Below, in pieces: positions 11,641 to 22,219 of a stretch of 64,000 nucleotides of DNA. The DNA is taken from assembly GCA_946406115.1 (NCBI GenBank), contig OX291544.1:30149521-30213520 (forward strand), in the 5' to 3' direction. Under the pieces are notes generated by a model, which saw only the letters and a list, made by a program, of their open reading frames with translations, was not told where the DNA came from and ran no database searches. The translations under genes were made by a program, and so were the position numbers. The DNA is from Apoda limacodes (taxonomy: Eukaryota > Arthropoda > Insecta > Lepidoptera > Limacodidae). Numbering within the stretch: position 1 is the first letter of the stretch; the number at the start of each line of letters is the position of its first letter.

Positions 11641-11795
11641 AAAAGAGTAACTGCTAAGTTTCTTGCTGGTTCTTCTCAGTAAATACAATCATCCGAACCG
11701 GCAGTGAAGTCATAATTAATGAGGAAATTTGACCATTCGAAAGCGTTTATAATTGACCTATTTGAATAAAGAGCTATTTGTTTAATTTTGATTGT
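11640..11795 (+). repeat. Repeat F 3' UTR relic (Jockey/CR1-like non-LTR)
   Basis: Reads AAAAGAGTAACTGCTAAGTT, TCTTGCTGGTTCTTCTCAGT, CCGAACCGGC, then ACCATTCGAAAGCG and TATTTGAATAAAGAGC. The same ordered words occur after the reverse transcriptase at 34430-34575 (AAAAGAGTAACTATCGAGTT, TTCTTCTCGGTAGAAAT, GAACCGGCGGG, TATTTGAATAAACCATTTTG). This is therefore a diverged 5'-truncated 3' end of that retrotransposon family. Confidence 0.75.
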
Positions 11796-11799
11796 GAAT

Positions 11800-12700
11800 A
11801 AAATAGTACATTTATGTTACGAATGATGTTTTCTTAAACATACATGTTTGTTGCTTACCTTACTAATCGATTTAGTATTGCGCAGCATTGTTGAGTAATT
11901 TCGTCGCGCTACATAAAATTGGTAACGAGAGAAATAAAGTAAAATAAAATAACTTTTTAAAAACCCTTTCGATTCTAAAGTTCAAACGTAGTCGCTATTT
12001 AGATAAAATTCCCAAACCATATTACAAAAAAATATAAACGTAAAATATAGGGTGGAATCAATATCAGACAAGTGTAACACATTGTCGATACAATAACAAT
12101 CTCGCACGCCACATTCGATTGAGTGCGAATAATAATGCGAACTCTCGATACAATGTGTCTCGTTACTCGTTCGCACTTTGTCTCGCGTGTCTGACGTTCG
12201 TTCCTCCTATGATGTCCCGCGTGTATTATTCGTTCCCGTTTTGTCTCGCGTGTTTTAATTGTACATACTTTGTCTACTGTGCGTTGCGTTTCTAGTTACC
12301 GTTTGTCGAGTCTGCGCTCTGGATCCAGTTCGTGATTATGGTATGATAAATTGCTCGCGAGATGTAATCAACAAGATGTTTCTGACAATTGACGAGTGTT
12401 GCTGTACCTGATTACTTTTGTCGGGTTAAAATTCGTCTGTCTAACAATACATTTACTTTCTGGAATTGTTTACTTAATAGTTTCTTTTTTTAACAATTAG
12501 GTAAACTTATAAGCTAAACCTTTACTTTGTATACCTATGTAAATCATTAGCCTGTTCTGAAAATACACGATATACAAAAGATTGTTTATTTTTGGCCAGC
12601 ACACCATAAAAACAAGACATTCCAAAACTTTTGTACTAAGTAGTTGGTAGCAATTAATCTATAGGTACCAAAGATTTTAAGAATTTCTTTTATCATGGAT
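11800..12700. other. Non-coding stretch, TCTCGCGTGT-containing patch
   Basis: The patch at about 12165-12345 repeats the words TTTGTCTCGCGTGT and CGTTC several times, such as CGCACTTTGTCTCGCGTGTC and CGTTTTGTCTCGCGTGTTTT. It looks like a degenerate short tandem arrangement or a repeat relic. No gene is supported; the minus frame 11982-12176 lacks coding character. Confidence 0.35.
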
Positions 12701-12703
12701 TAA

Positions 12704-12766
12704 AGTCTGCGGGTCAACTAGTGTCGTATACCTTCAAATAATACGACACAAGTTGACCTGCAGACT
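12704..12766. repeat. Inverted repeat, 26-bp arms
   Basis: Left arm 12704-12729 begins AGTCTGCGGGTCAACTAG. Right arm 12741-12766 is its reverse complement with two mismatches, separated by 11 nt. Transcribed, it would fold into a stable stem. It may be a small foldback element or part of a MITE. Which strand is relevant is unknown. Confidence 0.8.
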
Positions 12767-12829
12767 GTGCTGCAGCATCCGATCGCAGCGCCGCCTACTT
12801 AATTCAATTGTAAATATAAACCATCTAGG

Positions 12830-12945
12830 GTTCCACTTAAACACACACAAATAATCATCAAAATCTGTCCAGCCGTTTAGGAGTTAGTGGAGAATCAGAC
12901 AGAAGCGGAAAGCGATTTTGTTTTATACTCTCTATGAAATTAACA
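12830..12945 (+). repeat. RTE-like 3' end fragment
   Basis: Reads CAAAATCTGTCCAGCCGTTT then AGGAGTTAGTGGAGAA, the usual wording just upstream of an RTE-type non-LTR 3' end in Lepidoptera (GTCCAGCCGTTTTGGAG). No open frame is present. The classification is from recalled sequence style. Confidence 0.6.
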
Positions 12946-13690
12946 AGAATTGAATGCAAATAAATTGCAGTTTAAGGAGGCAAGTCATTTTATTGCAAGT
13001 GTTTGTTTCTTTAAAAGGGTTGCAGCGTTCACACTACTAGTGTACTTTAATGTTAGGTTAAGAAACTTTAACTATAATTACACACATAATTTGTCAAAAA
13101 AGATTAGAGAGGCCTAGCAAATGAAGTATTTAATAAGGCTCAAGATAAAAATAATATATTGTTCCCAAAAGCAAAAAGCGTTCCATTAAAAATGGTATCT
13201 CACCCTCGAAACCTGTCAAACTGATAACGCGGACGCAAATGAGCGGGACGGCACGAGACGTGCGAGGGAGATGGGAAAACGTGATCCGTCTTAATATTAA
13301 TGTAGTTGTTGCAGGGATGATGAATGGTGACACAGCAAAGCACTTTGTGATAAAGAGGACCGGTGTTATTCTTGGCCTGATTAGTTAGACGCCTGTTAAT
13401 TTAAATTTGCTAAGTTTGCATTAATTTCTGCCTAACTAAAGTGAAATCTGGCCTCGAAATTTGAATATAGTAATGTCTACCCTAAGTTGGGATATAGTGC
13501 CTACTAAAGTTGTGCCAGTGGAATAAACTCTTTGTTTATTTAAGGGGTTAACCAACGCCCAAATTTGAGTCGGTAAATAAAATCTGTTTATGTTTTAGAC
13601 ATATATATATCACCTTAATCATTTTAATGTTGCCAAGACGAGGCTCGCACTATCAAAAAGTTTACAGATCTCATGTAGAGCCAAGCTTCT
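12946..13690. other. Non-coding stretch, nothing assigned
   Basis: The 67-codon minus frame at 13130-13333 covers a slightly GC-richer patch (GAGCGGGACGGCACGAGACG) but has no recognisable domain or flanking splice signals. Confidence 0.4.
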
Positions 13691-13697
13691 AACCCTA

Positions 13698-13783
13698 CAA
13701 GTCACATATTTTGACTAAGGTGTAGAGTTTGTAAAGTAAGGATACTTTACAAACTCTACACCTTAGTCAAAATATGTGACTTG
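13698..13783. repeat. Perfect foldback, 41-bp arms and 4-nt loop
   Basis: Left arm 13698-13738 begins CAAGTCACATATTTTGACTA. The right arm 13743-13783 is its exact reverse complement, and the loop is AGGA. No mismatch occurs across 41 pairs. Such perfection in non-coding DNA implies a recent origin, recent gene conversion between arms, or selection on the fold. It may be a short foldback or MITE, a template-switch product, or a hairpin RNA locus. The function cannot be told from sequence alone. Confidence 0.95.
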
Positions 13784-15590
13784 GCCGTTTCGTTACTACA
13801 AGAACTATTGTATATACCATACGCCCATGTGACCAATGCAAACCACGCCCAAGTGACATATTTACATACATTACATACAGCTTTCTAGGGCTTCAAGAAT
13901 TACCTTAAAAATTTTGACGATCATCAGTGAGTGACTAAATCGGGGTTTTTTAAATATCAATTAGATCTAAAGTGTAAGAGCTATGCAATTGAAACTTTAT
14001 ATGTTTAATAAGTCTACTATTGACATCACATTGAGAAATTTGTGTATCTAGTGTACTCCAAACCCAAGTTATGAGGGTTCAAAAAACGACTAAGCACTTC
14101 GAGAAAAAGTAAGTATAGTGCCCTTGCGCTCCGCAAGCTTAAGGATGTATCTGATTCACACTACTGGCGCCGCAGGGCGCCACATTGTACGCGATTGCTA
14201 CGGTGTGCTCGGTGTTTAGAACTAGTTACAGACTGCGGCCACCAAGATGGCGCCTGACCGGGTGAAACTACCAACTGAATTGTAACGCATCTTAACCACG
14301 TTTTGCTATAAAAAAGCGTTATAATCATGTTAATATATAAAAATCATATATATTCATATAATGCCAGGGAATCATTAAATAATCACAGTTTCTAAATAAA
14401 TTAATAAATTGTATATAATCAACATAAGCTCTGGTCATTTATAATACCTACACTTGAATTTCATGAATGCCTTGCTATGGTTTTTGCAGCTATAGTTAAT
14501 GGCGATATGCATAATAATAAAATTATAACGCATTTCCGATGGCGAAATGTTTATAAGTAGTTATAGATATTTAGTGCACTGAATTTTGTATGGGAAAGAC
14601 TTAAAAGCGCAGTGACTACCTTAGCACACCAACTTTAGTAGAGTGGCTAAAAGTGGCCGTTTTTAGCACGAAGATATATTTATATTCTAGAGTTCTAGAC
14701 ACGGTGTATAATGTTCTGAAATAGTTCACTAGTTCTAAATAATTGGTTTGTGGCATTTATAAATATATAAATATATAATATCTTATGGCGGCACTAGTTA
14801 GGTAGTTACTGCGCCTCGATCTTAAGGCTATGGTATACCCTATCAAAAGCGTGCGTGTTTCGACCAGTGCACAGTGTACTGAAGCATACAAAGACACAGT
14901 TTCACGTACGAAAGGCGCCTGCACGTGACTGCACGTTGAAAATCTTTTTGTCGGTATAGAATTCAAATATTTATTTAGAACTATGAAATTAGCAAATTCA
15001 CTTGGTCATATTAATATATATTTTATGGTACGAATCAAGATAATTTGAATTAAAGCCCAAAAATAAAGTACCAGATTTTTTTTCTGATTGTTTTAATAAT
15101 TATTATTATATTTTTCCACGTCAAAATGTGTACTCAGGACTGTAACAAAATAAATCAAATTCTTGCAAACTTAACTCGTCTGGGTATGTCATCACCTTCA
15201 CTTCCTAAAGCCTACGACAAAGTCAAAGCTCCTACTTCTACTCTATATAATCTAGCCTTTTTTACGATATTGTAATGCTAAGGTTATGACAGGTAAAGTA
15301 CGTAATTACAGAGGGCGTAAAGTGATAAGGGAAGCTAGGTGGTTCAAGCTAGCTAACTACTTATGACATTTTTGTCATAACAAAAATGTAGTTACCATTT
15401 CGATATATAACTGTAATCGTAAAACATATTAAAATAGATAAAAGATATGTGCTACTTGTTCCGATACTTAAATTTAAATAAACTTCTAAGTAAAAAGTTG
15501 CTAAGTACTTCTCCTTTTATAAACTTGGCCCGGAACTTTGTAGCACCTTATATACAATACCTGTACGTAAAGCAAACGATTTTGTTCTTA
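13784..15590. other. Non-coding stretch with GC-rich patch at 14130-14290
   Basis: The patch 14130-14290 contains CACTACTGGCGCCGCAGGGC and GACTGCGGCCACCAAGATGG and is richer in GC than its flanks. It has no long frame and may be a dispersed repeat or conserved element. The minus frame 14757-14966 and the rest show no coding character. Confidence 0.35.
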
Positions 15591-15599
15591 CCTGTTAAA

Positions 15600-15690
15600 A
15601 TATATTCGACTCGTTTTACCTTCGCTTTGGGGCTGTTCGCAAGCTTGTTTGTCACCTTAGTGGTATTAAACAAAATGCGCGTGTAGCTCG
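15600..15690 (+). repeat. Repeat D fragment
   Basis: Reads GCAAGCTTGTTTGTCACCTT then AGTGGTATTAAACAAAATGCG, matching the repeat D core (GCTTGTTTGCCACCTTAGTG) with AAATAAAATGCG seen also near 30765. The open frame at 15447-15686 ends in this repeat and is judged non-coding. Confidence 0.75.
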
Positions 15691-17965
15691 ATTGTTCTTG
15701 ATTTTGCGATTGAAATTAGTTTAAGAATAAAGTATGCTGACTATCTATGATCAACTTTATGGCCTTGTAAAACTTTGAAATTTATATGTATGTATAGAGA
15801 AAGTGTGTCCATTTGTTTTTATAATTTTTTTGAATTTCTTTTAGGTGGGTATGGGTGTATTAGTTTATGGCACAGGTGTAGTATGGAGAGACGGAAAATA
15901 ACATAGAATACTTTTTATCCCGAACTACTATAGTACTGCTTTCATTCGAGCAGCTAATAGTACCTATATTACCTTATAATTGCAGGGGGAAAAACGCTGC
16001 GGAGCATTTAGTAAACGACGGCAAAGCTGTAGGCGTTCATTTGTCAATGAATAACTACCTACATTCCAGTAATTATATACAACGTGTTTTCAGGATTTCA
16101 AGGAGATTTCAAGGAGATCGTGTGGGAATTATGTGGGTATAAACAGTGTCGACGGTTATATTTATAAGCACCAAAAACATGCTATTGAAAATAGCAGAAA
16201 TGTATTGTTTCTATTACCTTCAATAAAAAAATCCATTACATACTCGAAATTAGTTTCAAAAACGAACTTTGTGGACCCGCGTGCGTAATGACTCACAGTA
16301 CGAAATAGTGGTTGAAACATTTTGTATTCGGTGTGGTCAGTTATCAGCGCCGCCCGCCCGTCGTTGCGTCGGCCGATAGACAGACGCACTGTCCGAATGA
16401 TACCTTATGGCCACTTCGTGCCGCACCGGGGCAGGTTCGTTCATAAAAAAAGACTTACAATTTGGCGGTAAAATCAAAGAAAAAAAAATGTTTTTTTCTG
16501 AAAGTGATTCGATCGGAATTCAGGTAGAAGAAAAAGTATTGTTCGCACCGAATGTAAAATGGCTTGCTTTTCTTACCCTCGGAACAAAAGCTTTCTAACT
16601 AGTTGAACTAAACTAGATTCCTTCCTTGGGTAGAAAACGAGTAATTTTGTACGAAATATACTATTTTCTATTATATAAATATTCAATTTTATAATCAAAA
16701 TAGGTTTCGAAAATTCATGAAGGACGCCGGTGTTAAATCACTTACAGGTTTGGAATCTTTGGAAGTTGGGTAAAAAAAAATAACATTGCTTAGTAAGTTC
16801 TATGTCAAAGCAGCCTGCAAACTTGTGGTCTGTTACTCGTTTAGCCACTTGGTTTGAAAAGTTGTAGAATATTCGAAGCGTAAAACAGTTCGCTTTTACT
16901 CTAACAACTGGGAACCTTTCCACAAATAAAACTAAAATTTTAAAAAGTGCTGCGTGAGGGAGCTTTCAAAGTGAACCGTAGCGAAGAAGCGGTTCAAACT
17001 TATTGAACTTTGAGCCGAGCTTAGTTCTGTAAAGGGGTTTTGCTTTTTGTAAAATTTGTTTATGTACCTACTACTAGCTACAGTAGTAGAACAGCTACTG
17101 CTTTCTTCGCCATAAGCTATTTAGGAAGTTAGTGAAAGTACCTACTGGACTGCATTTATTGAAGAGTAATATCTGGATAGACGTCGTACTCCTATTAAGT
17201 TTGCTGCATATCAATTAAACCCACAATCTTCAATGAGCGGGTTCTTCAGTTCGCTAACTGCTCCGCCCCCTCTTACTATTGCAACAGATATTCAAAACTA
17301 GTAAAGTTGGATACCTACTTGATTATGTATTTAGCATGTTAGGGACTCTTACTTCTGCAACTAATAATAATGGGCGAAATTGAAGGCAATAAAGAATCAT
17401 AAAGCGCAGTGCAGCTTTTTTATAATGCGAAAGACAAGAAATTATTCAAGGAGCGGACAGCTAACCTTTAACGGAGAGACTATTAAAGGAAAGTGAATGG
17501 GATGTTAAAAAATTTCACCAAAAATATATTATCTTTTATACTTGGATGATTAAATAAAACTAGGATTAATTTACAAACTTTAACGTCACCAAAGTGTTAT
17601 ATGTATAGATGTATTCGTAATATATTTATATTATATCAATTTCCGAGGTAGAGTGACAAGTATTACTGAAATACTAATTGCAAATGTAACCTGGATACGC
17701 TAAAGATCATGCTTATTACAAATAAACTACTATGAAATTTATTACATGATATTTGTAATTATCAATTTATTTGATATTTAAGTGTAATCAGTTTAAAATT
17801 CATACATAAATAGAAGCTCTATAAGAAAGCCTATTTTAATTTTGGTGTTTATTTAAAAAATAATATTATTTTTCGGAGACTAATAAAATATGATTGAAAT
17901 GTTTTGTATCGGATTATCTCACGTATTGAGTAAAAATAAACATTAAGTACATAAATGCTGGAGAC
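15691..17965. other. Non-coding stretch with GC-rich patch at 16265-16440
   Basis: At 16265-16440 a GC-richer patch (GTGGACCCGCGTGCGTAATG, GCGCCGCCCGCCCGTCGTTG) supports short frames on both strands (16162-16389 minus, 16407-16598 plus), none recognisable. A tandem duplication of ATTTCAAGGAG lies near 16095. The remainder is AT-rich and unassigned. Confidence 0.35.
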
Positions 17966-17969
17966 TTGC

Positions 17970-18505
17970 CTTTTTCAGGGTTTCGTTTCTGCAAATAGCA
18001 AATAAGGAACCCTTATAAATTCTTAATTTTCCTCCGCCCGCCCGTCCGTTTGTCCGTGTCACAGTCTTATGATACCGAAGTCTTTGGGCAGATTTTAATA
18101 AAATTTTAAAGAGATAGGTCTTTTGTAAACCGCCATACACATACGATATGAAATGAATGGGCTCTAGCTCTCCATATGAGGTTAAAAAAATGCATTTGAG
18201 GTTTCTAGGAAACTCTTTCTCTAAACTGTATAGTTGAAAAATATATGTGCCCGTGTGCGTGATTTCATAATCTAAAAAAAGAAAAACACCATCAGTACTA
18301 GAGCTTCATAAATACTAACAATCAAAATTGTTTTGAACAAAATAGGTTCATAAGTTTTTTAGATTTCTACAATAATTTTCATTCTACGGAACTCAAACTT
18401 ATTGCGTGTACGACACGCTCTTGGTCGGTAATTTGTATTTTTGGATAACAACTTCTAAAACTAAACACTCTTGTGTTTTTTAAGATTAGAACTTGGCCGT
18501 TTTTC
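17970..18505 (-). repeat. Repeat E copy, reverse orientation, diverged
   Basis: The left end reads TTTTTCAGGGTTTCGTTTCT and GGAACCCTTATAAATTC, followed by CCGCCCGCCCGTCCGTTTGTCC. The right end has ACGACACGCTCTTGGTCGG and GAACTTGGCCGTTTTTCG. These match, in reverse, the family bounded by CGGCCAAGTGCGAGTCGG and GGTACGGAACCCTAAAAA, of which better copies lie at 34632, 51160 and 61790. The 65-codon minus frame at 17943-18140 is part of the repeat. Confidence 0.75.
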
Positions 18506-19685
18506 GACTTTAAATGACTTTTTGAACCCCGTCATCTTTATGATATTTAAAATTATGGGTTGTCAAATGTTTAATTTATGAGTGCTTTAATTAGTGTTTT
18601 TAGAATACGCTAAATTGAAGCATGGGCATTTTTGATAAATTTTTGTGTGCGGTTTTATCGCGTGATAAACTAAATATATATTTACGCAAAAGATAAAGCT
18701 AGAAATAACAGATATTAAATACCAGGTGCAAAAACTTGTACTTTTTTAGAGTACCTTCTGATACTAAAGTTAATAAATAACCGGGTACATAGTACAAGTT
18801 CGTCCCACCCCCTCGCGGGTACCGCAGTGATTAATGGGGTTATATATCAATTACCAATGACAGGTGCAACTTGGTTTTTGTCCGGGAAAGAAGTTCCGAG
18901 GGGGTCGTAATGGTGCCTACTTGAGACAGCGTCTGAAAGAAAATGGAAAATCTATTACACCTTATTTTTGCAGCTAAAAAATAAATAATATACTCTTTTT
19001 ATATTCAGTGTTGCCAATTTGTAGATTTGTTTTTATTTATTAGAAATTTTAAGTTTATTTACAACGAAAAATGAGTAAGTAACTCGGATATGAATAGATA
19101 AAAATACTTATTTTAAGTAGTTTAGAGAGCAAACTAATAAATTTTATTACAAGTGTAGGTAAATGTGGGAAATATGTTATTACTAATACGGAATGACACG
19201 TGTATTAAATGGCTGTTATTAATACAGTCGCGGAGAAATAAAAAAAAATGTGTCTGTAATTTATTTATTTGTTAAAGTAGTGCGTAATCGTCAATTTCCC
19301 ACACGTAAAACATCTACTTAATATGTAATTTTTTATTAAGATAATTTAACCAAAGATCTAAGAATACTATTAGTGAGCAGGGTGCCCACTACTTTGATTA
19401 AACAGAATAAATCTTTGTCTGTCTGTCTATTGTTTGCTACCTTTTAAAGCATTGTTTGTGTATTTGAGCTAGAATTGGGCAACAAGACATCTTGCTAAAG
19501 AATAACATAAGCCTTAACTTAACTTAACTTTTTAACCCAGACTAAGAAAAAAAAATGCCAAGGTACAGCTATTTGTCAAGAAAATTTCATAAAGATCAAT
19601 TCTCGGCCAAAAAAGAGCCATTTTCAGCCTACGTAAAACAGAAAGTTGTAGACTCGTTTTAAAAGGAATTTTAAACAATTACATT
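18506..19685. other. AT-rich stretch, nothing assigned
   Basis: Apart from a GC-richer patch near 18800-18920 (GTCCCACCCCCTCGCGGGTA), no repeat partner, RNA or coding signal was identified. Confidence 0.35.
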
Positions 19686-19689
19686 TCCA

Positions 19690-19955
19690 GCTGTGCACAT
19701 TTATGAAGTGACCATATTTGTTAAATGTTATCCTAATTTATTCATCAATACACAGGGTAAACGAAACAACGACAAAATAAAAGGTCTAACATCAAAGACC
19801 TGTCTTCCACAAAAGAATATAACTGGTATGGCACCAGGAATATTTAATAACTTACCTAAATCTTTAAGACAAATGAATTGAAGCAAATTTTTATGCCGTA
19901 AAGCGTATTACTCGGTTGACGAATACCTAAATGATCTAATGACTAATTTATGATG
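19690..19955 (+). pseudogene. Non-LTR retrotransposon reverse transcriptase, C-terminal relic
   Basis: A 62-codon frame (19693-19881) ends in a TGA. Reading on in the same frame gives SKFLCRKAYYSVDEYLNDLM before the next stop. The pattern (PGIFNNLPKSLRQ, then KxFLxxKAYYSVDEYLND) is the typical C-terminal tail of Jockey/CR1-like insect reverse transcriptases. It parallels the tail at 34004-34306, which has FYNKVPNKIQNL and LCKKAYYNISDYVNDKNPWD. The in-frame stop and absence of upstream catalytic motifs show a dead 5'-truncated copy. It belongs to a subfamily different from the 33-kb element. Confidence 0.8.
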
Positions 19956-19985
19956 TTGAATAATTTCATGATTTTTACGTAAATT

Positions 19986-20119
19986 AATACTTTCATAGCA
20001 AAGATGCAGTCAAAAGATTAACCTCAAGCTAGGACTTGAACGTGCAACTCCTTACTTTCCGTGTAAGCGCTCTTTAATCGAGGTTATTCGTTTGACTACA
20101 TCTTTGTTATGAAAGTATT
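19986..20119. mobile_element. MITE-like element with about 29-bp terminal inverted repeats
   Basis: The left end 19986-20014 reads AATACTTTCATAGCAAAGAT and on to GCAGTCAAA. The right end 20091-20119 is its reverse complement with two mismatches. The interior is about 76 bp with no coding capacity. A reverse-complement match to its left half (CAAGTCCTAGC...AATATTTTGACTGCATCTTTGCTAT) lies at 55826-55872, so it is a dispersed family. The small size and TIRs fit a non-autonomous DNA element. The superfamily is not determined because no clear target duplication was seen. Confidence 0.75.
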
Positions 20120-21000
20120 TATTTATATTGATAATAAAGCCATATCTAGGGCATGTAAAATATATTTTCTTCTAAGACTTCAGGGAGTCATAAACGAAGA
20201 AAGATTTCTATGTATGTATATTTATGATGTATTTCTTGATTCTATGAAGATTTTGTGTTTTAGTAAGATTTATGTACTAGAACTTTATAAGTCACTAGGA
20301 GTTGTATATGATATTTAAAATTGCATGATAAATATTTGTACGCCAAATGTATGGCAGCTATATTAATCAAATAAAATTAGGTAGGTAGGTCTTAGGAAGG
20401 GTATATGGGACATTGTCTATCTAAATCAAGAGTTTTGTTTTCAATAAGTTTATATTCTTATGATTGTTTTACTTTGGAAGCAAAAAGTACCTATAAACGA
20501 TTCTTTCATTTAATTGAATGTCGAGACATTACAAAATTTATACTCTAAAGGAAATTACTTGGCAGTTACTTCAATCGAGTATATTTCAGCTGGGAATACT
20601 TTAGTCAAAGTATTCTGAAATCAGTAAAAGTGTTTGGAATTAAAAACATAGTGGCTACATTTTCCCCTTTTCCAACCCTCGCCACCCCGGCCCGAAGGGG
20701 TGTAAGGTGTAACGAAAGCCCTTGAATATAATTACGTATTATTGATTTAGTAAAAAATAGACTTAGGTATGTGTACTGACAATACGTTATAGCTTTCCAA
20801 GGCCAAACCCACGTACCTATATCGATTGGTAGGTATTTCTTAATTAAAATAAAGCAGGCATAGGTAACTTTTTCTTTGGAGGGGAGCTAAAATATGACTA
20901 CCTACTAAGGAAGTAGTTCCGGTCAATGAGTATTCAAAATAATGCTACAGGTCATTAGATCGTTTTTGTTGTTTGTTGGTATGTTTGTAACTAATCTTTA
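20120..21000. other. AT-rich stretch, nothing assigned
   Basis: The 69-codon frame at 20109-20318 begins in the MITE end and lacks protein character. A GC-rich spot near 20670-20700 (CACCCCGGCCCGAAGGGG) is isolated and unexplained. Confidence 0.4.
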
Positions 21001-21004
21001 ATTG

Positions 21005-21345
21005 TCTACACTGCTGGAGCACCAGCCAAGGTGGGGACCTTAGGCAATGGCAATTTGGGCCATAGTTTATCACGCAATCTCGCCAGCCTTCATACGTCCC
21101 CACTGTTGGTGCACGGCCTACCCTCATAAGTGAGGGTGATTTGGGCCATAGTCCACACGCAGGCCCAGTGCGGATTGTGGACTTCACATACGTCTTTTTT
21201 TTTCTTGTCGTATGCAGGTTTCCTTCCGATGTTTTCTTTTACCGAAATGCCAGTGGTGTGATTAAATAACTCAGTGTATTTGAGAAATTAAGAAAAGACT
21301 AATTGGTACACGCCGAACCGGGGTTCGAACCTCCGCAACTTAGGA
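21005..21345 (-). repeat. tRNA-derived SINE (family G), long copy
   Basis: The body reads TCCCCACTGTTGGTGCACGG, GGGTGATTTGGGCCATAGTC, CACACGCAGGCCCAGTGCGG and GCAGGTTTCCTTCCGATGTT. It ends with CGAACCGGGGTTCGAACCTCC, an RNA polymerase III B-box-like sequence read on the minus strand. This is the layout of the widespread lepidopteran SINE with a tRNA-like head and a body with CACGCTGGCCCAATGCGG and GCAGGTTTCCTCACGATGTTTTC. The word TTTGGGCCATAGT occurs twice (about 21055 and 21139), so the left part may be duplicated. The minus frame 20945-21187 lies in the repeat. Confidence 0.85.
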
Positions 21346-22070
21346 CGTGTAGTGAAATTTAAACCACCGACTTTTTCACTCAAGACATGTGTGAATTGCG
21401 GACCTTGCAGTTATTACAACACCTCTTTAGTTATTCCAAACTATTTCTTAGACGCACAACATCACCGATTTATTATGAAAAAGTTGAGTTTTGTATTTTC
21501 AATATTATTAAGGCCACATTTAATTCTAATCATGCTAAATATTTCAAAAAGGCTATAAACTGATTTACTTAGAGGTAAAATATCTACAAACGGACTTTTA
21601 TACTGTAGTCTTTGCATAGGCCACATAATTATCTATGAAGCAAGACATATGTATACATAGAGTGTATACATACACAATTTAGATGGTTCTAAGCAACGTC
21701 AAATAATAATTAAATTTGTCATTAAGATAACCTAGATTTAAATTACAGTAACACTAATTCATTACCAAGATTTATATTTAACAGACCTCCTGTAAAATAA
21801 AAACCCTGGGCGTTAGGTATCCCTAAAACGAATAAGGTTCACTTTTCAATCACCGGCGAAGGTTCGGTCCGGGCGGGACGTTATGGTACCCGGGGCGATA
21901 CTCCATGCAATTTGTTTAACTTTACGCGTCGGAATCAAGCAGGTGAGCGGTATGTTAAGCTAATGAAGCATGAACATGCTAAGCATTGTTACATTAGAGA
22001 ATACAGTGAGCTTTAAAGCTTTAAATTCAATCAAATTATGTGAAAATTGTAGCATCGAGTCATTACAATA
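21346..22070. other. Non-coding stretch, nothing assigned
   Basis: The 68-codon frame at 21352-21558 is AT-rich and unrecognised. A GC-richer spot at about 21855-21895 (CGGTCCGGGCGGGACG) has no partner in the window. Confidence 0.35.
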
Positions 22071-22076
22071 GATACA

Positions 22077-22216
22077 TTACGAAACTAGTGTCACAAAAGT
22101 GTTTTTTGACAGTTTCACGTCTAAACCTCTAATCACGATGCTTGCATTGTGAAAGTAGAAGTTTATAGGTACGTGAAACTGTTGGTAAAAGTAGTGTCGT
22201 GAAACTAGTTTCGTAA
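22077..22216. mobile_element. MITE-like imperfect palindrome
   Basis: The left end reads TTACGAAACTAGTGTCAC and the right end, reverse complemented, TTACGAAACTAGTTTCACGA. Further in, ACAGTTTCACGT occurs on the left and ACGTGAAACTGTT on the right, so the arms pair imperfectly over about 45 bp. There is no coding content. This is consistent with a short non-autonomous foldback DNA element. Confidence 0.7.
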
Positions 22217-22219
22217 AGT

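Noticed and set aside
21310..21345. Possible functional tRNA gene from GGGGTTCGAACCTCC
   Set aside because: The word is only the B-box-like part. The surrounding bases match a SINE body and do not form an acceptor stem or anticodon arm by eye.
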